The notes under the pieces are model-generated. The model was given only the letters and a program-made list of their open reading frames with translations, searched no databases and had not been told where the DNA came from. Positions 1 to 6,356 of a DNA stretch of 8,492 nucleotides are shown here, in pieces. A program made the translations under genes and the position numbers. The stretch comes from Actinomycetota bacterium (GTDB lineage: Bacteria; Actinomycetota; Actinomycetes; S36-B12; UBA10799). Positions within the stretch are counted from its first letter, which is position 1, and every line of letters begins with the position of its first letter. The DNA lies in assembly GCA_030837445.1 (NCBI GenBank), contig JAUPKM010000430.1:1-8492 (forward strand). Reading direction: 5' to 3'.

Positions 1-915
1 GCGGCAGACCAGCAGAATCGGTCCGTGGTGGAGGCATTTGAGCCGGGGTCGACCAGCAAGGTGATGACAATGGCGGCCGTGATCAACGAGGGAAAGGCCA
101 ACGCCGGCACCACCTTCAACGTTCCCGACACCATCACCCGCTCCGGGCGCAGTTTCAGCGATCACGATCAACCTCCCACCTGGGAGTTGACACTGGCCGG
201 CGTCCTGGCCAAGTCCAGCAACACCGGCACCATTCAGGCGGCGGAGCTGATTGGGAAGGACAAGCTCTACGAATACCTCAAGCGATTCGGCGTCGGCGAA
301 CGCAGCGGGCTCGGTTTCCCGGGGGAGGGGACGGGCTACGTTCCGCCGGTGAAGGATTGGTCGGACTCCAGCTTCCCCACCATCGCCTTCGGCCAGGGTC
401 TGTCGATGAGCGCGTTGCAGGCGGCGTCGGTGTACCAGACGTTGGGTAACGGTGGCGTCCGGATCACGCCACAGCTGATCGACTCCTATATCGATGCCGA
501 AGGCCACGCGACGCCTGCGAAGAAGCCCACGACTGCCCAAGTGGTGGAACCGGGAACCGCCGCCGAAGTGATGAAGATGATGGAGGAAGTGGTCAGCAAG
601 AACGGGACCGCGCCGATGGCGGCCATTCCTGGCTATCGGATCGCAGGCAAGACTGGTACCGCCAATCGGATCGACGACAGTTGCGGCTGCTACAAGGGGT
701 ACACGGCGAGCTTCATCGGAGTAGCGCCGGCTGACGACCCGCAACTCGTGGCCGTCGTCGTGTTGCAGGATCCGCAAAACGGTCACTATGGCGGGGCGTT
801 GGGGGCGCCCGTGTTCAAGGAGGTGATGACCACGGCCCTGCAGACTCTGCGGATCCCGCCGTCGGGCACGCCGCCACCTGACCTGCCGATCTACGCGGGC
901 GGCGCCAGCCAGTAA
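1..915 (+). CDS. ftsI: Septal peptidoglycan transpeptidase FtsI (class B PBP), 5'-truncated by window edge
   Basis: The protein cross-links peptidoglycan at the division septum, acting on the outer face of the membrane with FtsW. The frame is open from base 1, giving 304 residues and no start. Class B PBPs of this type are usually about 550-650 residues, so the membrane anchor and pedestal domain lie off the left edge. All three penicillin-binding motifs are visible: STSK at 49-60 (window residues 17-20, first Ser is the acylated nucleophile), SSN at 214-222 (residues 72-74) and KTGT at 649-660 (residues 217-220). A CGC segment follows KTGT at residues 228-230. The C-terminus ends in a short Pro/Gly-rich tail with no PASTA domain. 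Position directly before murE supports FtsI (PbpB) over a sporulation or elongation PBP. The family call is certain; the FtsI assignment rests on context as well as motifs. Confidence 0.95.
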   Translation, partial: AADQQNRSVVEAFEPGSTSKVMTMAAVINEGKANAGTTFNVPDTITRSGRSFSDHDQPPTWELTLAGVLAKSSNTGTIQAAELIGKDKLYEYLKRFGVGERSGLGFPGEGTGYVPPVKDWSDSSFPTIAFGQGLSMSALQAASVYQTLGNGGVRITPQLIDSYIDAEGHATPAKKPTTAQVVEPGTAAEVMKMMEEVVSKNGTAPMAAIPGYRIAGKTGTANRIDDSCGCYKGYTASFIGVAPADDPQLVAVVVLQDPQNGHYGGALGAPVFKEVMTTALQTLRIPPSGTPPPDLPIYAGGASQ

Positions 916-941
916 CGACCCTCCAACGATCGAGTAGCCAC
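916..941 (+). other. ftsI-murE intergenic gap, 26 bases
   Basis: This is the longest non-coding stretch in the window. It contains no recognisable -10/-35 pair, no inverted repeat and no T-run. Only a weak GAG at 932-934, 7 bases before the murE ATG, could serve as a ribosome binding site. It is most likely just a spacer inside one operon. Confidence 0.6.
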
Positions 942-2486
942 ATGCCGATACAGCCCACTGACCGTCCGCGACCACGCCCACAACCGCTGGCCGCAGTACT
1001 GTCAGGTCTGGCCGAGGCCGACCCGACCTGGGCGCGAATCGAGGTCACCGGTGTTGCGATGGACTCCAGGTTGGTCCGTCCCGGGGACATCTACCTGGCC
1101 GCAGCCGGAGCCAATGTGCACGGAGCCAAGTTCACCGCCTCGGTGATTGCGGCGGGTGCGGTGGCGGTGGTCACCGACGCAGTTGGCGCCGAACTGATCG
1201 CGTCCTCGTCGCAGCCTGCAACGGTACCGATCGTCGTGGTGGCTGAGCCGCGGGAATTGGTGGGGGAACTGGCGGCCCGGGCGTACCAACGACCGGGGGA
1301 TGAGTTACTGCTGATCGGGATCACCGGCACCAACGGAAAGACGACCATGAGCTTCCTGGTGGAGGCCGCGCTGCGGGCCGCCGGGCACACGACCGGGCTG
1401 CTGGGCACGACCGGGCACTTGATAGCAGGGGAGCCGGTGGCATCCAAACGGACCACCCCGGAAGCCCCGGAGGTTCACTCCCTGCTGGGAATCATGCGGG
1501 ATCGTGCCGTGACCGCGGTGGTGATGGAGGTGTCCTCGCACGCGCTTGCTTTCGGGCGGGTCAACGGGCTCACCTTTGATGTCGTGGTCTTCACGAACCT
1601 CAGCCAGGATCACCTGGACTTCCACGGCCAGATGACCGACTACTTCGAGGTCAAAGCATCGTTGTTCACCCCGCACCGGGCGCGGCGCGCAGTCATCTGT
1701 GTGGACGATGAATGGGGGCAGCAACTGGCGGCCGACACGGCCGCGGTGCTACCCACCGAGACGTACCGGATCGGAACCGGCACGGCAGATTGGGCTGCCG
1801 CGGACATCAGGGCCACTGCTGCGGGAAGCGAGTTCCAGCTCAACCACGAGACGGAGAACGAGACGGCGAACTGGCCCGCGGAGGTGTCGCTGCCGGGTTC
1901 GTTCAATGTCGCCAACGCGGTCGGGGCGATCGCGACCGCGGTTGCGTGTGGGGTGGCGCCCGGCACCGCGATTGCGGCCGTCGCCCAGTGTGCCGGGGTG
2001 CCGGGCAGAATGGAGCGCGTGCCCGCCCCGGGCAGCGTATTGGGGATTGTGGACTACGCCCATACCCCGGACGCCGTCGGACGCGCGATCGCGGCGCTGT
2101 CGGATACCACCGGGCGGGTGATCGTGGTTCTAGGCTGTGGCGGCGATCGAGATGTGGCCAAGCGACCGATAATGGGAGAGGTCGCCGCGCGCCTCGCGGA
2201 TTTCCTGGTGATAACCGACGACAATCCTCGATCAGAGGACCCCAATCTGATCCGAATGGCGATTGCGCAGGGAGCGATGTCGGTGCCGCAACTGGAGCGA
2301 GCCACGGTGGAGGTCATCGGCGATCGCCGAGCAGCCATCGAAGGGGCGGTCAACTGGGCGCAGCCCGGTGACGTCGTGCTGGTGCTCGGGAAGGGGCACG
2401 AACAAGGCCAGGAGATCGCAGGTGAGGTGCATCCGTTCGATGACCGGGTGCTGCTTGGCCGGGCGCTGGCGGAGGCTGGCCGATGA
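942..2486 (+). CDS. murE: UDP-N-acetylmuramoyl-L-alanyl-D-glutamate--2,6-diaminopimelate ligase MurE
   Basis: Cytoplasmic ATP-dependent ligase that adds the third stem-peptide residue to UDP-MurNAc-L-Ala-D-Glu. The product has 514 residues, normal for the family. An N-terminal UDP-binding region (VTGVAMDSR and RPGDIYLA segments) is followed by the ATP loop GTNGKTT at residues 129-135 and TTPEA. The MEVSSH segment comes next, then the lysine expected to be carbamylated, K238 in YFEVKASLF. The C-terminal domain has DYAHTPDA, DNPR at 427-430 and GKGHE at 483-487. In well-studied MurE enzymes DNPR plus GKGHE marks diaminopimelate rather than lysine specificity. The ATG at 942 is preferred because it leaves a short spacer to ftsI, though its ribosome binding site is weak. 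A short duplicated ETEN/ETAN segment lies before the conserved LPGSFNVANA. The stop overlaps the murF start, which suggests coupled translation. Confidence 0.97.
   Translation: MPIQPTDRPRPRPQPLAAVLSGLAEADPTWARIEVTGVAMDSRLVRPGDIYLAAAGANVHGAKFTASVIAAGAVAVVTDAVGAELIASSSQPATVPIVVVAEPRELVGELAARAYQRPGDELLLIGITGTNGKTTMSFLVEAALRAAGHTTGLLGTTGHLIAGEPVASKRTTPEAPEVHSLLGIMRDRAVTAVVMEVSSHALAFGRVNGLTFDVVVFTNLSQDHLDFHGQMTDYFEVKASLFTPHRARRAVICVDDEWGQQLAADTAAVLPTETYRIGTGTADWAAADIRATAAGSEFQLNHETENETANWPAEVSLPGSFNVANAVGAIATAVACGVAPGTAIAAVAQCAGVPGRMERVPAPGSVLGIVDYAHTPDAVGRAIAALSDTTGRVIVVLGCGGDRDVAKRPIMGEVAARLADFLVITDDNPRSEDPNLIRMAIAQGAMSVPQLERATVEVIGDRRAAIEGAVNWAQPGDVVLVLGKGHEQGQEIAGEVHPFDDRVLLGRALAEAGR
1848..1871 (+). 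repeat. Imperfect 12-bp tandem duplication inside murE
   Basis: Bases 1848-1859 (GAGACGGAGAAC) are repeated at 1860-1871 (GAGACGGCGAAC) with one mismatch. The reading frame is kept and codes for ETEN followed by ETAN. It falls in a polar stretch just before the conserved LPGSFNVANA segment of MurE, probably a surface loop. Confidence 0.7.
2317..2330. repeat. Perfect 14-bp palindrome in murE
   Basis: TCGGCGATCGCCGA at 2317-2330 equals its own reverse complement and contains the octamer GCGATCGC. It lies within codons for IGDRR. It has no loop, so it would not form a good RNA hairpin. No function is claimed. Confidence 0.5.
2471..2475 (+). promoter_or_regulatory. Ribosome binding site for murF
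   Basis: GGAGG lies inside the 3' end of murE, 7 bases before the murF ATG at 2483. It is a near-perfect Shine-Dalgarno sequence and fixes the murF start at the ATGA overlap. Confidence 0.85.
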
Positions 2487-3871
2487 TCACGTTGTCGTTG
2501 GCCGAGGTGGCGATGATCACCGGTGGGCGGCTGCGAGGACCGGCGGAGGCCCAGTTGACCGGGATCACCACGGACTCGCGGACTGTCGCACCCGGTGACC
2601 TGTTCGTAGCGATCTCGGGGGAGCACCACGACGGTCACGACCATGGTCGAGCGGCGGTCGAGGCCGGTGCGGGCGCTGTGCTTGCCGAGCGGGAGTTGGA
2701 CGTGCCGACCGTGGTGGTCGCCGACGCGACGGAGGCTGTCGGCAGACTGGCGCGGGCGGTCCTCGACAGATTGCCAGAGCTGACAGTTGTGGCGATCACC
2801 GGTTCGAGCGGCAAAACCTCCTGCAAGGACATGCTTGCCCAAGTGCTGGCTGGATACGGACCGACGGTGGCGCCGGCCGGATCGGCCAACAACGAGCTCG
2901 GGCTGCCGCTGACGGTGCTGCGGGCGGACGAATCAAGCCGGTTCCTGGTGCTGGAGATGGGTGCCCGTGGGCTTGGCCACATCGCCTACCTCTGTCAGAT
3001 CGCGCCGCCGGACGTGGCGGTTGTGCTCAACGTCGGATCGGCCCATGTCGGGCAGTACCGGGATCAGTCCGAGATCGCACTGGCCAAGTCGGAGATTGTC
3101 GCCGCCCTCTCCACCGGTGGTACCGCTGTCCTGAACGCAGATGACCCGGTGACGGCCGCGATGGCCGCGACGGCCGCTGATGTCGGCGCCCGAGTGTCCA
3201 CGTTCGGAGAATCAGCCGCGGCCGACACTCGAATCTCGAACGTCACGTTGGATGCGCTGGCCCGCCCGAACTTCCGACTGACCTCCGGCGGTCAGCAGGC
3301 CGATCTCGGGCTGCAGTTCCCAGGGGAACACTCGGCGATCAACGCCGCCGCGGCGGCCGCCGCTGCCCTCGCGGTTGGGATGCCGCTGGACTTTGTCGCG
3401 GCCCAGCTGACTGTGGCCGAGCCGCGCAGTCGCTGGCGAATGGAGATCGCCCGCAGCCCGGCAGGTGTGACAGTGGTGAATGACGCCTACAACGCCAACC
3501 CTGAGTCGATGCGAGCAGCTCTGAAGGCTTTGGCTGCGATGGACTGTGCAGGAACCCGGTGGGCCGTGCTGGGTGAGATGCTGGAGCTCGGCGACGGTTC
3601 CCGGGACGAGCACGACCGGTTGGGACGACTCGCGGTCAGGCTGGACATCGCCCGGCTGCTGGCAGTAGGTGAAGGAGCCCGACCCATTCACATGGGAGCA
3701 GCCCATGAGGGTTCCTGGGGTGAGGAGTCAGCCTGGGTGCCGGACGTCGATAGCGCGATCGGTCTACTCGCCGAACAGCTGCGTCCCGGCGATGTTGTGC
3801 TCGTCAAGGCCTCCAGGGCCGGCGGCCTGGAGCGGATCGCTGAGGCCGTCTTGGTGGGCGGTGACCGGTAG
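2483..3871 (+). CDS. murF: UDP-N-acetylmuramoyl-tripeptide--D-alanyl-D-alanine ligase MurF
   Basis: Cytoplasmic ATP-dependent ligase that adds the D-Ala-D-Ala dipeptide, completing the UDP-MurNAc-pentapeptide used by MraY. The product has 462 residues, typical for MurF. The N-terminal substrate-binding region has TDSRTVAPGDLFVA. The ATP loop is GSSGKTS at residues 107-113, the form that separates MurF from the GTNGKTT loops of MurE and MurD. It is followed by NNELGLPLTVL and by EMGARG, with metal-binding E158. The C-terminal domain has NDAYNANP at residues 333-340, a MurF hallmark. The start is set by ATG 2483 within the ATGA overlap with murE and the GGAGG at 2471-2475. The stop TAG (3869-3871) shares its last base with the mraY GTG. 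No frameshift or missing core motif was seen. Confidence 0.97.
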   Translation: MITLSLAEVAMITGGRLRGPAEAQLTGITTDSRTVAPGDLFVAISGEHHDGHDHGRAAVEAGAGAVLAERELDVPTVVVADATEAVGRLARAVLDRLPELTVVAITGSSGKTSCKDMLAQVLAGYGPTVAPAGSANNELGLPLTVLRADESSRFLVLEMGARGLGHIAYLCQIAPPDVAVVLNVGSAHVGQYRDQSEIALAKSEIVAALSTGGTAVLNADDPVTAAMAATAADVGARVSTFGESAAADTRISNVTLDALARPNFRLTSGGQQADLGLQFPGEHSAINAAAAAAAALAVGMPLDFVAAQLTVAEPRSRWRMEIARSPAGVTVVNDAYNANPESMRAALKALAAMDCAGTRWAVLGEMLELGDGSRDEHDRLGRLAVRLDIARLLAVGEGARPIHMGAAHEGSWGEESAWVPDVDSAIGLLAEQLRPGDVVLVKASRAGGLERIAEAVLVGGDR

Positions 3872-4938
3872 TGGTCCAAGTCATCATGGCGGCAGGGCTG
3901 GCGCTGCTGGTCGGTCTGTTCGGCACCCCCTACCTGATCCGGATTCTGCGCAAGCACGGCTACTCCCAAGCAATTCGGGTATCCACCGACGACATCAACT
4001 ACCCGGAGCACCAGGGTAAGAAGGGCACCCCGTCGATGGGGGGGCTGGCAATCCTGATCGGGGTGGTGCTGGGCTACGCCATCGCCCATCTCGTCGCCTG
4101 GCGGCCGCCGACGGTCTCTGGTCTGCTGGCGCTCTACCTGGCCGTTGGTCTGGGCATGGTCGGAATGGCCGACGACTACCTGAAGATCTTCAAACAACGC
4201 AGCACCGGAGTGCGAGCACGAACCAAACTCCTCGGGCAGGCTTTCATCGGCTTGTCATTCGCGGTGCTGGCGCTGCAGTTTCCGGACGAGTACGGTCGGA
4301 CGCCAGCATCGGACGCAATCTCCTTCATCAGGGATACGCCGATCCTGTTACCGACAGTGCTGGCGATCATCTGGCTGTGGCTGCTGGTCACCGCCACCAC
4401 GAATGCGGTCAACCTGACCGATGGTCTCGACGGGTTGGCCGCCGGTAGCGCGATCGCGACGTTTGGTGCATTCGCTCTGCTGGGCGTGTGGCAGTACGGC
4501 CAGAACTGCTCGTTCTCCCGATTCACCCGCTGTTATGAGGTGCGCGACCCGCTCGATCTGGCGGTTTTCGCCGCGGCCTTCGCGGGGGCCTGTCTGGGAT
4601 TCCTCTGGTGGAATACCTCGCCGGCACAGATATTTATGGGCGACACCGGGTCGCTGGCGATCGGCGGTGCGATCGCCGCGTTGGCCATCATGACCCGAAC
4701 CGAGTTGCTGCTCATCTTCCTTGGGGGGATCTTCCTGCTCACCACGGTGTCGGTGATCCTGCAGGTCGGCTCGTTCAAGTTCACCGGCAAACGGGTGTTT
4801 CGGATGGCGCCGCTGCATCACCACTTTGAGCTCAAGGGCTGGGGCGAGATCACCATTGTCGTTCGGTTCTGGATCATGCAGTGCCTCTTCGTGGGCACTG
4901 GGATCGCCCTGTTCTACGCCGAGTGGGTGCGGACGTGA
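3871..4938 (+). CDS. mraY: Phospho-N-acetylmuramoyl-pentapeptide transferase MraY (lipid I synthase)
   Basis: Polytopic membrane enzyme that transfers phospho-MurNAc-pentapeptide from UDP to undecaprenyl phosphate, making lipid I on the cytoplasmic face. The product has 355 residues, as expected for the family. Recognisable motifs in order are GKKGTPSMGG, DDYLK (residues 101-105, catalytic Asp pair), NLTDGLDGL (181-189), FMGDTGSL with D258, and PLHHHFE with H316-H318. Several long hydrophobic segments fit the ten-helix fold. An external loop between helices carries two cysteines (NCSFSRFTRC), a pattern I recall from other actinobacterial MraY proteins. The GTG start at 3871 is preferred over the ATG at 3886 because it gives an N-terminus matching mycobacterial MraY in length up to the conserved IR. 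A GGGCGG at 3856-3861 can act as ribosome binding site. It overlaps murF by one base and murD by four. Confidence 0.97.
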   Translation: MVQVIMAAGLALLVGLFGTPYLIRILRKHGYSQAIRVSTDDINYPEHQGKKGTPSMGGLAILIGVVLGYAIAHLVAWRPPTVSGLLALYLAVGLGMVGMADDYLKIFKQRSTGVRARTKLLGQAFIGLSFAVLALQFPDEYGRTPASDAISFIRDTPILLPTVLAIIWLWLLVTATTNAVNLTDGLDGLAAGSAIATFGAFALLGVWQYGQNCSFSRFTRCYEVRDPLDLAVFAAAFAGACLGFLWWNTSPAQIFMGDTGSLAIGGAIAALAIMTRTELLLIFLGGIFLLTTVSVILQVGSFKFTGKRVFRMAPLHHHFELKGWGEITIVVRFWIMQCLFVGTGIALFYAEWVRT

Positions 4939-6353
4939 ACGCTCCGGGCGGACCGCCCCCGCAGGAGCTGCGAGTGGTGATCGCCGGTCTCGGACTCGCC
5001 GGCTTCTCTGGCGCCGACGCCCTACTCCGGCGCGGTGGACAGGTGAGCGTGGTGGACGACAGCGACGGCGCCAAGCAGGCCGAACGTGGTCGGGTGCTGG
5101 AGTTGCTGGGCGCGGACGTCCGCCTCGGGGGCGCGGCGCAGCTGCCGGTTGGGGACGTGTTGGTGGTCTCGACCGGAATCCCGTTGGACTCTCACTGGAT
5201 CTCGGCAGCCCGGGAACGGGGGATGGCGGTCTGGGGTGAGTTCGAGCTTGCCTGGCGACTACGACCGGCGGTGAATCCGGCGCCGTGGCTTTACGTCACA
5301 GGAACCAACGGCAAGACGACGACCACCCTGATGCTTGCGTCGATGCTGACTGCCGCCGGCCTGCGGGCGACCGCCGTCGGCAATATCGGAGTCAGCCTGA
5401 TCGACGCCGTTGTCGCGGAGCAGCCGTACCAGGTGTTGGCCGTCGAAGTCGGGGCACCGCATCTTCCGTTCGTCTCCTCGGTGTCGCCACAGGCCGCAGT
5501 CTGCCTCAACGTCGCCCCGGACCATGTCGACTATTTCGGCTCCTACGACAGTTATGTCGCCGCAAAGGCGAGCGCCTACCAACGCACCGAGGTGGCGTGC
5601 GTCTACAACGTCGACGAACCGGTGACTGAGCAGCTGGTGCGGCAGGCGGAGGTCCAACCTGGCTGCCTGGCGGTGGGTTTCACGCTCGGCATACCCGCCC
5701 CGGGGATGCTCGGGGTCGTCGACGATCTGCTGGTGGACCGGGCCTTCATCACCAATAGGACCTCTCACGCCCAAGAGCTGGCAAAGGTGTCCGATGTTGC
5801 ACCGCAGGCCCCGCACCAGGTCGGCAACGCGTTGGCGGCGGCCGCCCTGGCCCGGGCCCACGGCGTGCCACCGTGGGCGGTGCGGCGGGGGTTGCGGTCG
5901 TTCACACCTGCCGCCCATCGGATCACCGACGTCGGTGTGGTGGCCGGCGTCAGCTACGTGGATGATTCGAAGGCGACCAATTGGCATGCCGCGCTGACCT
6001 CGTTGCGAGCCTATGAATCCGTGGTGTGGGTCGCGGGCGGGCAGGGCAAGGGTCAGAATTTCGACGAACTCGTGATTGCCACCAGGGACCGGATCCGGGC
6101 GGCAGTGCTGTTGGGGGTCGATCGGGCAGATATCCGGCAAGCGCTTGCGCGACACGCCCCCGAGGTACCGGTGGTCGAGGTCGATTCATCGGACACTGAT
6201 GCGATGACGCTCGTGGTGGCCGCTGCTGCGGAGTTGGCGCAGCCAGGCGACACGGTGCTACTCGCTCCCGGCTGCGCGTCTCGGGACATGTACGTCGACT
6301 TCGCCGAACGGGGCGATTCCTTCGCCACCGCGGTGGCTGCGTTGGAGGGCTAG
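4935..6353 (+). CDS. murD: UDP-N-acetylmuramoyl-L-alanine--D-glutamate ligase MurD
   Basis: Cytoplasmic ATP-dependent ligase adding D-Glu to UDP-MurNAc-L-Ala. The same frame is open from an upstream GTG at 4881, but I choose GTG 4935. It forms a GTGA overlap with the mraY stop and leaves about 13 residues before the Rossmann-like VVIAGLGLAG, whereas 4881 would overlap mraY by 58 bases. This gives 472 residues. The ATP loop GTNGKTTTT is at 123-131. Residues matching the known invariant set are present: E171, H197, Y207, carbamylated K211, N298, H328-R329, D344 of DSKATN and R459. S449 and F456, in the positions that contact D-Glu in the E. coli enzyme, are also kept. Two departures stand out: the usual SSFQL after the metal-binding Glu reads GAPHLPF, and Leu after S449 is Arg. 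Both may be normal for an actinobacterial subgroup. The enzyme looks active. Confidence 0.95.
   Translation: MNAPGGPPPQELRVVIAGLGLAGFSGADALLRRGGQVSVVDDSDGAKQAERGRVLELLGADVRLGGAAQLPVGDVLVVSTGIPLDSHWISAARERGMAVWGEFELAWRLRPAVNPAPWLYVTGTNGKTTTTLMLASMLTAAGLRATAVGNIGVSLIDAVVAEQPYQVLAVEVGAPHLPFVSSVSPQAAVCLNVAPDHVDYFGSYDSYVAAKASAYQRTEVACVYNVDEPVTEQLVRQAEVQPGCLAVGFTLGIPAPGMLGVVDDLLVDRAFITNRTSHAQELAKVSDVAPQAPHQVGNALAAAALARAHGVPPWAVRRGLRSFTPAAHRITDVGVVAGVSYVDDSKATNWHAALTSLRAYESVVWVAGGQGKGQNFDELVIATRDRIRAAVLLGVDRADIRQALARHAPEVPVVEVDSSDTDAMTLVVAAAAELAQPGDTVLLAPGCASRDMYVDFAERGDSFATAVAALEG
6344..6348 (+). promoter_or_regulatory. Ribosome binding site for ftsW
   Basis: GGAGG lies in the last codons of murD, 8 bases before GTG 6357. 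It is one of the two strongest Shine-Dalgarno matches in the window and decides the ftsW start. Confidence 0.85.
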
Positions 6354-6356
6354 TCC

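Noticed and set aside
1712..2371. 219-codon + strand frame overlapping murE out of frame
   Set aside because: It is Gly/Arg-rich without motifs and overlaps the conserved C-terminal half of MurE.
2054..2842. 262-codon open frame on the - strand across the murE/murF junction
   Set aside because: It crosses two well-supported genes, has no family resemblance and has the composition of a GC-bias shadow frame.
4507..4542. Cysteine pair in an external loop of MraY as a possible novelty
   Set aside because: As far as I recall, a similar loop with cysteines before VRDPLDLA occurs in other actinobacterial MraY proteins, so it is probably ordinary.
5259..6155. 298-codon open frame on the - strand inside murD
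   Set aside because: No recognisable motif, Arg/His/Gly-rich composition, fully antisense to conserved MurD coding sequence.
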